DNA from: Alteromonas sp. IB21
GTDB taxonomy: Bacteria; Pseudomonadota; Gammaproteobacteria; Enterobacterales; Alteromonadaceae
Length of the DNA: 64,000 nt
Reading direction: 5' to 3'
Assembly (NCBI RefSeq): GCF_016405965.1
Contig: NZ_JAEFCD010000027.1
Span: 1 to 64,000 of the forward strand
This document shows, in pieces, positions 10,229 to 19,697 of the stretch. Below the pieces are notes generated by a model. That model had not been told where the DNA came from and ran no database searches. It was given only the letters and a program-made list of their open reading frames with translations. Numbering within the stretch: position 1 is the first letter of the stretch; each line of letters opens with the position of its first letter. Position numbers and translations under genes: made by a program.

Positions 10229-10300
10229 ACTTTTAATTCATTAAATATCAGTTACTTAGCAAGTAAAAGCACGCTTCATTATCCGTTCGTGGTTTTAGCA

Positions 10301-10337
10301 TGGTGCAAGTGCACCACAAGCAAGCACGTTGTAGTGC
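10301..10337. promoter_or_regulatory. two GTGC/GCAC palindromes, possible activator (enhancer) sites
   Basis: TGGTGCAAGTGCACCA (10301-10316) is an inverted repeat with 7-base arms; a second, GCAC-N6-GTGC, lies at 10324-10337. They sit about 100-135 bases upstream of the predicted small-RNA start, the usual range for enhancer sites of sigma-54 activators. They also lie upstream of dut on the plus strand, so a role there cannot be excluded. Confidence 0.4.
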
Positions 10338-10455
10338 AACAATTACGAGAAAATGTACTCGCTCACAGTGATAATTAGCAGTTTCTCCACAAGCTCCGTT
10401 CAAGTACAATTTGCCCTTTATAATACGCAACAAAATTTCACGCTCAGGAGCAATA

Positions 10456-11115
10456 ATGTTAACCGCGCAACAACTCGCCACCATGCTTTCTCTTCAAGAT
10501 AAAATGAACGCTAAAGTAAACCCAAACTGGCTAAACGCAGGTTATGGCTACCTTCGTGCGGCAATGGTCGAGTCGGTAGAGGCTATTGAACATCACGGCT
10601 GGAAGTGGTGGAAGGCGCAGCATAAAGATTTGCCCCAGCTTCAAATGGAGTTGGTTGATATCTGGCATTTTGCATTAAGCGCCTGCATTATCGAATACAA
10701 AGGCAACATTGAAGAATCTGCGAAAAGTATTGCTTCTGAACTGGCAAGTGGCAACACCTTAGTTGCCTTTGACGGTAAAGACTACGAGGCGTCGAATCAG
10801 TCGCTCCTTGATAATTTAGAGTTGATGACTGGCCTATGTGCCGCAAAACGCTTTAGCGTTCCCCTATTTATGTTTATTGTGAGTCAATGCGAGATGTCGG
10901 CCGACGAGTTGTATCGTCAGTATGTTGGTAAAAATGTGCTTAACTTCTTCCGCCAAGATAATGGTTACAAAGAAGGTACTTACGTAAAAGTGTGGGAAGA
11001 CCGCGAAGATAACGAGCACTTGGTAGAAGTAATGGATGTACTTGACTTAACTAAGCCAGAGTTCAGCGACTTAGTGTATGAAGGTTTACGCGCTCGCTAT
11101 CCTTCTAAAGCCTAG
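10456..11115 (+). CDS. dimeric dUTP diphosphatase (all-alpha NTP-PPase)
   Basis: The enzyme hydrolyses dUTP to dUMP and pyrophosphate, keeping uracil out of DNA and feeding thymidylate synthesis. The 219-residue protein resembles the dimeric dUTPase family (PF08761) rather than the trimeric Dut: an ExxE segment VESVEAIEHHGWKWW and an ELVDIWHFALS metal-binding helix are visible. I chose the ATG at 10456, preceded by AGGAG at 5 bases, over an upstream ATG at 10411 that lacks a binding site. The gene stands alone and ends just before a bidirectional terminator. Confidence 0.88.
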   Translation: MLTAQQLATMLSLQDKMNAKVNPNWLNAGYGYLRAAMVESVEAIEHHGWKWWKAQHKDLPQLQMELVDIWHFALSACIIEYKGNIEESAKSIASELASGNTLVAFDGKDYEASNQSLLDNLELMTGLCAAKRFSVPLFMFIVSQCEMSADELYRQYVGKNVLNFFRQDNGYKEGTYVKVWEDREDNEHLVEVMDVLDLTKPEFSDLVYEGLRARYPSKA

Positions 11116-11206
11116 CTGCATTTGGTTCAACACGATAAATCGACGTTGATATAGCGAACAAAGAGTCGCAGTTTTAACGCGCGTAGCATTGAGTTAGGTG
11201 ATCTAG

Positions 11207-11235
11207 AAAAAAAGCTCTGTCGTTGACAGAGCTTT
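11207..11235. terminator. bidirectional terminator between dUTPase and acyl-CoA synthetase
   Basis: The stem AAAGCTCTGTC / GACAGAGCTTT with loop GTT is flanked on the left by seven A, giving a T run on the minus strand for the acyl-CoA synthetase; on the plus strand the T run is shorter, so it serves the dUTPase less strongly. Confidence 0.85.
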
Positions 11236-11274
11236 CCGATATTTATTTTAAAACAAATCGGCTATGAGGATGGT

Positions 11275-12948
11275 TTACGCGTCAACCCAAACCAGTTTAT
11301 CGCTGTAGCTACCTTGAATAATGCCTTCGAAACGCTCTTCTAACACATGACGCTTTACTTTTAGCGTTGGCGTTAGCAGGTCGTTTTCAATACTCCATTC
11401 ATTTTTCATCACCACCACACGATCCATAACCTGATGACTCTCTAGCTTGGCGTTGATGGCGTCGAAGGTTTTCTTGAGGCTTGCTTCAATACCCGATTTA
11501 TCTTTTTTCTGGGCCTCTTCGCTTAACACCAATAAAGCAACAGGCTGAGGTAAGTTTGTCCCTGTTACGCACACCTGTTCTACCATGGGATTTTCCATAA
11601 ACTTAGCCTCAATAGGCGCAGGCGTAACATACTTACCCTTAGCCGTTTTGAAAATATCTTTCAGACGGCCCGTAATCTTAACGTAGCCGTCGGCATCAAT
11701 AACGCCCTTGTCACCTGTGCGTAAATAACCATCTTCAGTAAAGACTTCGGCAGTTTTGTCAGGCTCAAGGTAATATTCCAACATATTGCATGGCGACTTA
11801 ACCTGAATTTCGCCTTCTTCAGAAGTACGTATATCTACACCGTCATACGGCTTACCGATACAACCTATTTTATCGTGGCGGAATGGAACGCTGCCTGTAC
11901 CATAAGCGCTGTTCTCGGTCATGCCCCACCCTTCAGAGATATAGATACCTATTTTGGCAAACCACTCTATCACTGCTGGTGCAAGTGGCGCCGACCCGCT
12001 AGCCCATAAACGGGCGTTGTTTATACCTAAGCCGTTACGGATTTTCTTAGCCACAATCTTATTTAAAATTGGAATCTTGAGTAGCGTATCAAGCTTCTTC
12101 TGCGGCATTTTAGCCAACACGCCCATTTGAAATTTCGTCCATAGGCGAGGAACAGAGATGAACAAGGTTGGCTGACAGTGGCCTACGTCACGCTGGAAAG
12201 TTGCCAAATCTTCCACAAAGTGGATTTTCCCACCGCTGTAGTAGCTAGAGAGTTCTACGAGCACTCGTTCAGTAATGTGTGCAAGCGGTAGATAGCTCAT
12301 GGTACGATCATCTTGATTAATACCCAGCTGATCTAGCGAGCGACGGGCTGCCCAACACGCAGTTTTGTAGCTGTGGACGACTCCTTTTGGCTGACCTGTG
12401 CTGCCCGACGTGTAGATAATCGTCATGATGTCGTCCATATCTTGAACCGGCGAATCATCAATAGGCGCGATATCCATAAATTCATCCCACTGCTGTTTAG
12501 TAGCGATATTGGGATATGGGAAAGCAACGGTTAAGTACTTGGCGGGAATAGAAGCGACCTGTTCAGCAGTATTGTCTAGTTTACCAACGAATAAGAGTTG
12601 AACGTCTGCGTGCTCTAACACGTATTGAACGGTATCAGGCCCAGCTGTCGAGAATATCGGAACAGAGATGTGACCGGCCATCATTATGCCAAGATCAGCG
12701 ACGAACCACTCGGCGCAATTCTTAGAAAAAATACCAATACGGCTGCCTGCGGGATAATTCATTTCACGAAGACGTGCTGCCACTTTTCGAGCCTGTTCAG
12801 CAACTTGCTTCCAAGTGAAATCGTGATATTCACCCTTTATTGGTTGAGTAAGAAATACGTCGTCCCCTCGGCTTTTTTCCCAGTGGTACAACATACTCAA
12901 TGGCGATGTAATTACTTCCGTAGTGTTTGCAGTCATGTCTAGCGGCAT
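11275..12948 (-). CDS. long-chain fatty acid--CoA ligase (AMP-forming)
   Basis: An ANL-superfamily enzyme that activates fatty acids with ATP to acyl-AMP and then acyl-CoA. The 557-residue protein has the AMP-binding P-loop IYTSGSTGQPKGVVHS near residues 176-191, the adenylate motif GWGMTENSAYGT, YLRTGDKGVIDADGYV, and the C-terminal hinge GRLKDIFKTAKGKYV. The GKYV-type tail and the domain order resemble FadD15/long-chain synthetases of the eukaryotic-like group rather than E. coli FadD. Monocistronic. The ATG at 12948 has only a weak GAGTGA upstream; an ATG four codons in has none better. Exact substrate length cannot be read from sequence. Confidence 0.9.
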   Translation of the reverse strand: MPLDMTANTTEVITSPLSMLYHWEKSRGDDVFLTQPIKGEYHDFTWKQVAEQARKVAARLREMNYPAGSRIGIFSKNCAEWFVADLGIMMAGHISVPIFSTAGPDTVQYVLEHADVQLLFVGKLDNTAEQVASIPAKYLTVAFPYPNIATKQQWDEFMDIAPIDDSPVQDMDDIMTIIYTSGSTGQPKGVVHSYKTACWAARRSLDQLGINQDDRTMSYLPLAHITERVLVELSSYYSGGKIHFVEDLATFQRDVGHCQPTLFISVPRLWTKFQMGVLAKMPQKKLDTLLKIPILNKIVAKKIRNGLGINNARLWASGSAPLAPAVIEWFAKIGIYISEGWGMTENSAYGTGSVPFRHDKIGCIGKPYDGVDIRTSEEGEIQVKSPCNMLEYYLEPDKTAEVFTEDGYLRTGDKGVIDADGYVKITGRLKDIFKTAKGKYVTPAPIEAKFMENPMVEQVCVTGTNLPQPVALLVLSEEAQKKDKSGIEASLKKTFDAINAKLESHQVMDRVVVMKNEWSIENDLLTPTLKVKRHVLEERFEGIIQGSYSDKLVWVDA

Positions 12949-13164
12949 AAGTCACTCATATGTTGTTATAATGTAGATCATTTTTACAATGATTTCACAG
13001 ACTTCTAATAAGCCTGATTTTTAATTGAAAAACAAGCTTTTTAAACAAGCGTTTACATTATTTGCGATGAATAACAATACTTTGAGCGCTGAATTTAGTT
13101 TCCTTATAGTTAAGGCTTTTTAATTTTTATGGGTAAACCAGTCAATAAACGAGAAATTTTTCAA

Positions 13165-16100
13165 TTACCATGACTTGAATAACAGCGGAACTATCTCCTC
13201 AGCCGTACATGGTTTCGCGTAAAAATAGCCTTGATGGAAAAAGCACGACTTAAGTTTCAATTCGTCTACCTGTGCTTTTGTTTCAACACCTTCGGCTATG
13301 CACGTCATCTTCAAATTACTGGCAAGTGTGATGGTGGTAGTCACCAATGCTTCGTTAGCGTTGCCAGGCGTCATTTCATTAACAAAGCTCTTGTCAATTT
13401 TTAGTACCGACAAAGGGTAGCGTTTTAAGTAACTAAGAGATGAATATCCAGTCCCAAAGTCATCTAGCGCTAATACAAAACCTTCGTTGACAAAACGCTG
13501 AATTTGCCTCAGCGCATTGTCGCTATCGTCCATCAATACGCCTTCTGTGATTTCAAAACGAAACGCTTCTTTTGGTAAACCAAACTCATTAAGCAGATTC
13601 AAAACGCCTGTCACATCGAACTCGGTTTTGAAATGCAAAGCCGACAGGTTAATTGAGACATATCCTTTAAAACCTTGTTTATACCATGCCGACAAGTCTT
13701 CAGCGGCTCTTCGCATCGCTCGCCGTGTGACTTCTATAATATATTTAAGTTCTTCTAGCACTGGAATGAATTGGTCTGGGTACAGAGGCTCATCGTCAAG
13801 CCTTCCCCGCAGCAATAGTTCTACGCCAGCAGTCGTGTTATTTCTGGCGTCAATGATGGGCTGATAGTGATTGAAGAAGCCGTCTTCTGAGAACGCGCGT
13901 TTTACCTTGTTTTCTAGCTGAAGCCGCATTTTTGCACGTTCATTCATATCGCTAGTGAAGTACGTAAATCCGCTAAGTGCATCTTTTTTAGCTGTATACA
14001 TCGCAACATCCGCTTGCTTTATAAGCTCAGCAGGCTCAGAGGCATCCTCTGGATAAAACGCCACACCAATGCTGCAAGACACGCGGAGTACTTCTTCTGC
14101 TAATGAAATTGGTGTTTCGACTGACTCGATAATTTGCGCAACGAATGGGCTTAAATCGTCGTGGTTATTCACTTCTTCAATTACGATGACAAATTCATCA
14201 CCACCTAGTCGTGCAACGGTACCTGACTCGGCCACAAGGTTTCTCATCCTATTTGCAACAATTCGTAATAGCTTGTCGCCATAATCGTGACCTAATGAAT
14301 CGTTAATTCCCTTAAATCGATCTAAGTCTACAAACATCACAGCAACACGGTGAGCATTGTGACGCGCCAGCCCAATGGCGTGCTCTAACCTATCTAAGAG
14401 GAGTGGCCGGTTTACCAAGCCTGTCAGGCTATCATAGGTCGCAATTTTTAAGAGTTTGCGCTCCGCATTTTTTTGCTCTGTGATGTCCGATATAACAATA
14501 AGATAGTGATCGGCATCATTGGTTTCACCACTCACCGCGGTAATATCGATAAGAACATCGTAACGTTTGCCGTCGGCGCCATCGATCGTGGCTTCATCTT
14601 TCCAAAAATCACCGCCCTGCATTTCTGGCAGTTTTCCAGAAAGGTACCTGTTCAAATTGGGATAGCGCAAGTAAAGTCTCGCTAGCTGCTTGGGTAAGGG
14701 TTCCTTACTGTTAAATCCAAACACCTGCTCAAACGCCGGGTTCGCTGCAACAAGGCGCTTATCTTTATCAAAGATTAAAACCCAATCACGGGTTTGCCTA
14801 AATGCGTCACTGAATAATGTCACTTGTTGCTGGGCTTTTTGCAATCGAACTAACTGACGCTGACGCGAAAACAAATAAGCGATAAATAGACCAACAATAA
14901 CTGAAGCGTATATCGTGTAAGCAAGCGGTGAGCGAAGTGGCGCGTAGGGCATAGAAAGGGTAACTTCGGCAGGTGTGACGTTGAAGTCAAAGCTTCCTGG
15001 TGTAGGTACAACAGAAAACACATAGTCGCCAGGCTTTATATTAGTGATAGTAACTTTTGCGTCTTCTGTAACCCCTTCTGTTACGGTTTGGTCTCCGTTA
15101 CGCAATTTATAGTAATACTTCACCTTTCCGACACCAGACATGGTAAGCGCGGAAAAGTGGATCGTTAACCCATAGTCTTCATAGCCTAGGTTAAAATGAT
15201 GTCCGTTTAAGTTCGTTAGTGGTTGAGGGAGTAGTCTGTTATCAACTGATACTTCCGTAATTGCGGTTTGTCTACTGAGCAAACTTCTTTTAGTTTCTAA
15301 ATTTTCTAACTGTGACGGTGAAAATACGACTGCGCCGCTCGTTGAGCCGTAGACGAGCCGACCATCATTTAATTTAAGAGACGCCCCTTGATTGAATTCA
15401 GACACGCTCAATTCACGTCCGTAAATGAAATTCTTTATTTGACTCGTCGAAGGGTCATACCTATGCAAGCCTTTGTGAGAACTAAACCATATTTTCCCAG
15501 ACTCATCTTTCTGAAGCCCATAAACAATATTGGAAAGTAAGATATTGCTGTCATTTAGATTGTAAAGCGGCTCAAAGGTGTCCGCATCTATCCCAATGAG
15601 GCCTACGCCGCTATAAGCAAGCCATAACACCCCCATATCATCAATCACCCAGGATCCAATTGAGCGGTCTCTGGCGCGCTGAAGCTCTGAGAACCGGTAA
15701 ACAAGTTCATGACTAGAGGTTTTAGGGTCGATTAGCCAAAGGCCGCCCTCTGTCGCAAGAAATAGCCTGTTGTCATGATAGGGAGACTCACCTAGAAAAC
15801 CGAATGAAAAGTTAATATCAAATACGCGGGGGTCGAGTTGTAAAGAGGAAATACGCTTTCGCTCAATGTCGTACTTTACAAAATCGGCGCTGCCAATAAA
15901 GTATAAATGACCATCGCTTGCTAGCGTTGCGCCTGGCGCATAGGCATCGAAAATAGAGGATTCTCCACCACTAACGATTTCCGGTCGCTGCGACTCGCCC
16001 GTTGCGGGGTCAAAGAGGCGAATGCCATCGTAGGTTTCAATTAAAAGCCTTCCGTCTGACAGTGGAATTATGCGATCGATAGCGCCCTCGCCCACAGACG

Positions 16101-17331
16101 CGAGCTCAGATTCTGAAAAAAGGTATTTGTTGAATTTTTTAGACGTTAAATCATAACGATTGAGCCCGTTTTCTGTCCCGAGCCAGAGTTCGTTAGGCTT
16201 TGTCTCTGCAAGGGCCCATATCACATGACTCGTAAGAACATCACCACTTCCCGTTCGCGTATTTTGTATCGAAAAAATATCCGCACTCTTGGTGCCAAAA
16301 TAAAGCGCTCCAGCGTAAACTGAGCTAAGCCAGAGGTTTCCAGACTCGTCATCCGCGATGGCTGAAATCTTTTTATTTGATATTTCGGTAGACCCATTAT
16401 GGGGCTCTAAAATATGTTCATACTGCCATCCGCTAGCGGTTTTACTTAACTCATAGAGCCCTCTATTGGTGCCCATCCAAAATTCGTCATCCTTGTGCTG
16501 CACCATGGTCCACACATTTCTATCGGATACAACTTGAGTAAACGCATCGTCTCTCTTGCCTTGTAACTGCGCTAAGAAACCTGCTTTCTCTGCAACAAAA
16601 ACGCCCTGCACGGTGGTAATCCAGACTCTTTCTTGGTTATCTAACATCAAAAATTTAGCGTTAGCATTGTCAAGATTTCTCGGCGTGTCTCCCAAATAGT
16701 TGAGTTCGTTCAGTGATTGAGATGGGTTGTTAACATCCTTAGTGTAAACACCAGATGTCGTGGCAATGAGAAGTGTATCGTCTATGGTAATCGCAGCGCG
16801 AATACTTTGATTATTATCTAAAAACGGGTCGGGAAGCCGCGCTATTGTCTCAAGCGTCTTAGTCTGGGTATTGAATCTTTGCACTTCTTCCGCAAGCGCA
16901 ATTATAAGTTGACTCTGGCTTTGCCAGTGAAAGGTTTCTGCGTGCTGAATAAAACCTTTTAGGTTGCGATAATCAGTAGGAACAATCTGCTCAATATTTT
17001 GCGTAGCCAAATCTAAGTAGAAAACGCCTCTACCATAAACGCTAAACCAGAGCGATTCTTTTCCTTGTAAAGCGAGCTTATAAATTGAGGCGTCCACCAT
17101 GGAGTTGTTAGGGCCCTCTACTCGTTTTGCCCGCACGCCATCCCAGCGAACTAGGCCGCCTTCGGTGGCTATCCAAACAAACCCGTCCTCGTTGATGACG
17201 ATGTCGTTTACAATGTCCTGAGGTAAACCGTTTTTTGTCGAAAGCGATTGAAAAACCGGGTTGGATAGTCGAGGTGACGCCACCGCTTGCCATCCCACAA
17301 TAAAAAGAAACAGATAAATGAAACTTCGCAT
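13165..17331 (-). CDS. two-component-propeller / PAS / GGDEF / EAL cyclic-di-GMP sensor
   Basis: A 1388-residue membrane sensor for cyclic-di-GMP turnover. It begins with a signal peptide (RSFIYLFLFIVGWQAVA), followed by about 750 residues of Reg_prop beta-propeller repeats (many VWIATEGGLVRW-like blades) and a Y_Y_Y-type domain, all expected in the periplasm. One membrane helix lies near residues 802-820, then a PAS domain, a GGDEF domain with intact GGDEF near residue 1040, and an EAL domain. The EAL signature reads ELL, but the catalytic Glu, NLS, EITEG, DDFGTGYSS, LKIDKSF and AEGVET elements are present, so phosphodiesterase activity is plausible. Both cyclase and esterase may be active. 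No partner gene is adjacent. Confidence 0.92.
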   Translation of the reverse strand: MRSFIYLFLFIVGWQAVASPRLSNPVFQSLSTKNGLPQDIVNDIVINEDGFVWIATEGGLVRWDGVRAKRVEGPNNSMVDASIYKLALQGKESLWFSVYGRGVFYLDLATQNIEQIVPTDYRNLKGFIQHAETFHWQSQSQLIIALAEEVQRFNTQTKTLETIARLPDPFLDNNQSIRAAITIDDTLLIATTSGVYTKDVNNPSQSLNELNYLGDTPRNLDNANAKFLMLDNQERVWITTVQGVFVAEKAGFLAQLQGKRDDAFTQVVSDRNVWTMVQHKDDEFWMGTNRGLYELSKTASGWQYEHILEPHNGSTEISNKKISAIADDESGNLWLSSVYAGALYFGTKSADIFSIQNTRTGSGDVLTSHVIWALAETKPNELWLGTENGLNRYDLTSKKFNKYLFSESELASVGEGAIDRIIPLSDGRLLIETYDGIRLFDPATGESQRPEIVSGGESSIFDAYAPGATLASDGHLYFIGSADFVKYDIERKRISSLQLDPRVFDINFSFGFLGESPYHDNRLFLATEGGLWLIDPKTSSHELVYRFSELQRARDRSIGSWVIDDMGVLWLAYSGVGLIGIDADTFEPLYNLNDSNILLSNIVYGLQKDESGKIWFSSHKGLHRYDPSTSQIKNFIYGRELSVSEFNQGASLKLNDGRLVYGSTSGAVVFSPSQLENLETKRSLLSRQTAITEVSVDNRLLPQPLTNLNGHHFNLGYEDYGLTIHFSALTMSGVGKVKYYYKLRNGDQTVTEGVTEDAKVTITNIKPGDYVFSVVPTPGSFDFNVTPAEVTLSMPYAPLRSPLAYTIYASVIVGLFIAYLFSRQRQLVRLQKAQQQVTLFSDAFRQTRDWVLIFDKDKRLVAANPAFEQVFGFNSKEPLPKQLARLYLRYPNLNRYLSGKLPEMQGGDFWKDEATIDGADGKRYDVLIDITAVSGETNDADHYLIVISDITEQKNAERKLLKIATYDSLTGLVNRPLLLDRLEHAIGLARHNAHRVAVMFVDLDRFKGINDSLGHDYGDKLLRIVANRMRNLVAESGTVARLGGDEFVIVIEEVNNHDDLSPFVAQIIESVETPISLAEEVLRVSCSIGVAFYPEDASEPAELIKQADVAMYTAKKDALSGFTYFTSDMNERAKMRLQLENKVKRAFSEDGFFNHYQPIIDARNNTTAGVELLLRGRLDDEPLYPDQFIPVLEELKYIIEVTRRAMRRAAEDLSAWYKQGFKGYVSINLSALHFKTEFDVTGVLNLLNEFGLPKEAFRFEITEGVLMDDSDNALRQIQRFVNEGFVLALDDFGTGYSSLSYLKRYPLSVLKIDKSFVNEMTPGNANEALVTTTITLASNLKMTCIAEGVETKAQVDELKLKSCFFHQGYFYAKPCTAEEIVPLLFKSW

Positions 17332-17534
17332 CGAATAAGAGTCGTTCGGTAAGATTTATTATTATTAACGCCAGTGTAACAGAATGTTTCGAGCATGGGC
17401 AGCGTCTGTTTACAGGTTTTTAAATCAACGCCATTAAGATATCACTTTGATTAGAAAGAACATTTATTTTCAAACTTAAATGAAAGGTTTTACCGCCACC
17501 TGCGATTAAGCACAATGTAAAAAACATAGAGCGA

Positions 17535-18920
17535 TTAATCTTGCTGTACGGGAATACGACCTACTGGAACCACTTGACGCCTAATACTGGGCTGAGGTGC
17601 TAGTCTATATAAATCACCATTTTGGCCCACATAATGTTTTGAAACACCGCTGTTTTTCGCAATGTTGGCGTGAGCCGCAAGATGAAGATGTTCGCCATGA
17701 ACGGGAATGGAAATTTTAGGTTTTACCCAGCGATACATAAGCTTGAGTTCTTCTTCACATGGGTGACCACTTGCATGAATAGGTAGGGGACTGTCTTCGC
17801 TATGGACGACAGTCACTCCTTTGGCTAGCAGTAATGTACTTAGCCGCTCAACGCTTTTCTCATTGCCAGGGATCACTATGGAAGAAAACAGCACCGTATC
17901 TCCCTTCTCGAGTTGAAGATGAGGATGATTATCTTTAGCTAACCTAGCAAGCGCTGTGTTCTTTTCGCCTTGGCTACCTGTAGCCACAGCAAGCACTTCA
18001 TGAGGTGGTAAATAGCCTAGATGTTGTGCATCTGCAATTGGCAAATCATCAGGCCAGATTCCCTGTTGCTTCGCGATGCCGTACATGTTCAATAGAGAGC
18101 GTCCATAAAGCCCCATGTAGCGTTGCGTTTTTTTAGCTACTCTCGCTAATGAAATAAGCCGCGCGATATTGCTGCCGAAGCACCCAACAATCACTCTGCC
18201 TTTAAGAGGTGAAATCGTACTAAGTAATCCGTCATAACAATTTCGCTCGGAAATCGAAAAGCCGGGTTTGGGCGCGTTAGTAGAGTCGCCAACCAAAGCA
18301 AGGATATCTTCATTCCCTAACTGCTTGTAGAGGTTCACATCAAACGGTAAACCGGTTATTGGGTTGGCATCAATTTTCCAATCAGCTGTATGTAAAACCG
18401 TACCTACTGGCGTGGAAATTTTCAAAGCAAAAGGCTCAGGAAGTGAATGCGTAATGGCGAGCCAATTTACCGTAAATGGCCCAATTTGACGGATATCTCC
18501 CGCGTCAACCTCGATAATTGGAATCCGATTCGCCAATTTACTTCTAGCGAGCTTTCGTCTGAGTACTTCAGCTGTAAAAGAGGTGGTATAAATTGGCGTT
18601 TGAAATCTTTCCCATAGATAAGGGATTGCACCTATATGATCCTCATGCGCATGGGTAATGACAATACCTGCTAATGAATCCTTCCGACTTGCAATAAAAG
18701 TCGGATCGGGTGCAACAACCCTGTGAGTAGTGCCCTCTGTAATATTTTCCCCATTATTACCTTTGCGTTTGTAACTAGGGATTAACGGTTCGTCAAAGGA
18801 AACACCGCAATCTACCATTAGCCACTGCCCATTGTGGCCATAGAGATTGAGATTCATGCCAATCTCTCCGGTCCCTCCTAAGGGAACAAACCACAAATCG
18901 GCAGCTGTAGGTTGCAACAA
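17535..18920 (-). CDS. RNase J-like metallo-beta-lactamase ribonuclease
   Basis: A metallo-beta-lactamase/beta-CASP nuclease of the RNase J type. The 461-residue protein has PLGGTGEIGMNL at the N-terminus, the metal motif HAHEDH at residues 90-95, a TADWKID segment, GDSTNA, and beta-CASP elements ending in HASGHPCEEELK and PVHGEHLHL. It is about 90 residues shorter than classical RNase J, lacking the C-terminal domain. Gammaproteobacteria rely mainly on RNase E, so the in vivo role is open: RNA processing or 5'-3' exonuclease trimming is inferred from the family. It stands alone between the large sensor gene and DUF2789. Confidence 0.85.
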   Translation of the reverse strand: MLQPTAADLWFVPLGGTGEIGMNLNLYGHNGQWLMVDCGVSFDEPLIPSYKRKGNNGENITEGTTHRVVAPDPTFIASRKDSLAGIVITHAHEDHIGAIPYLWERFQTPIYTTSFTAEVLRRKLARSKLANRIPIIEVDAGDIRQIGPFTVNWLAITHSLPEPFALKISTPVGTVLHTADWKIDANPITGLPFDVNLYKQLGNEDILALVGDSTNAPKPGFSISERNCYDGLLSTISPLKGRVIVGCFGSNIARLISLARVAKKTQRYMGLYGRSLLNMYGIAKQQGIWPDDLPIADAQHLGYLPPHEVLAVATGSQGEKNTALARLAKDNHPHLQLEKGDTVLFSSIVIPGNEKSVERLSTLLLAKGVTVVHSEDSPLPIHASGHPCEEELKLMYRWVKPKISIPVHGEHLHLAAHANIAKNSGVSKHYVGQNGDLYRLAPQPSIRRQVVPVGRIPVQQD

Positions 18921-18986
18921 GTTAAGACTACCTTTAATTAGAATTTAATGACCTAGCGCGGGGGATAACAAATACCAATGGTAAGG

Positions 18987-19220
18987 TTACTCGTGAAGTT
19001 CTGCGTTGAGTTGGTCAATGACTTCAGCCCACGCTGCATCTTCAATAATCGCGTCTTTCAGAAACGCAGATTGACTTTCGTTCCAATAAGGTGCTTCGTG
19101 AAGATGCTGACGCTTATTAAGTCCTCGGTGCGTTTCAAAAAATTCAGCGATTTCTTCATCTGAACTTCCCAAACCAAGTTGGCTAAACAGGCTATTCATT
19201 GTGGGTTGCTGAGTAAACAT
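18987..19220 (-). CDS. DUF2789 family small protein
   Basis: A 77-residue acidic protein matching the DUF2789 family (pattern MNSLFSQLGLGSSDEEIAEF, then a tryptophan-containing NESQSAFLKDAI). The family has no known function. The ATG at 19220 has AGGAG 5 bases upstream. It lies downstream of the DUF2750 gene on the same strand with about 60 bases between and may share its transcript. No signal peptide or membrane segment. Confidence 0.8.
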   Translation of the reverse strand: MFTQQPTMNSLFSQLGLGSSDEEIAEFFETHRGLNKRQHLHEAPYWNESQSAFLKDAIIEDAAWAEVIDQLNAELHE

Positions 19221-19279
19221 AATAACTCCTAGTATTTCTATAAGTTGTTTACCTACACATTCGCCCTTGAGATCACAGC

Positions 19280-19630
19280 TTACAAATACTCTGCAAAATC
19301 CTCAGGCGTGATGACCTCTCCTTCCTCTGCAGGAACAGGACACACGATGACCACAAGCTCGTCTTGGGTCATACCGGGTACCCACTTAGTTAAGAATTCT
19401 TGCGTGGTTAATTCCATCGCCTCACAGTGAGCCCAGTCCTCGGTCGCCCATAACAGCGCAAGCTCGGATTCAGGCCAAATTGGTACGCCATCTTCTTCAT
19501 CCGTGGTCAGCATAACGCATCCATGCTCATCTTTAAGAATGAATAATCGTTGTTCGGCTTTTATAATCGCTAAGCTTGCGTCTAGACGCTGAGCAGCACT
19601 TTTTTCTAATAGCGGGTGTAGATTTGACAT
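19280..19630 (-). CDS. DUF2750 family protein
   Basis: A 116-residue, strongly acidic soluble protein. The segment LFILKDEHGCVMLTTDEEDG, followed by VPIWPESELA and the late TPEDFAEYL, fits the DUF2750 family, whose role is unknown. Upstream is the hdfR-like gene, downstream the DUF2789 gene, all on the minus strand with short gaps. A toxin-antitoxin role was considered and not supported. Confidence 0.78.
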   Translation of the reverse strand: MSNLHPLLEKSAAQRLDASLAIIKAEQRLFILKDEHGCVMLTTDEEDGVPIWPESELALLWATEDWAHCEAMELTTQEFLTKWVPGMTQDELVVIVCPVPAEEGEVITPEDFAEYL

Positions 19631-19697
19631 AATATTCTCGTTTATTTTGGGGCTATTGCACTATTTTATGAATGCAACATCATAGTCTCAGCAACGG

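Noticed and set aside
10248-10484. Minus-strand open frame of 78 codons
   Set aside because: It crosses the small-RNA upstream region and the dUTPase start, has no binding site and no family pattern.
18987-19630. DUF2789 and DUF2750 genes as a toxin-antitoxin pair
   Set aside because: Both are acidic soluble proteins of widespread families with no toxin motif and a 59-base gap; no support.
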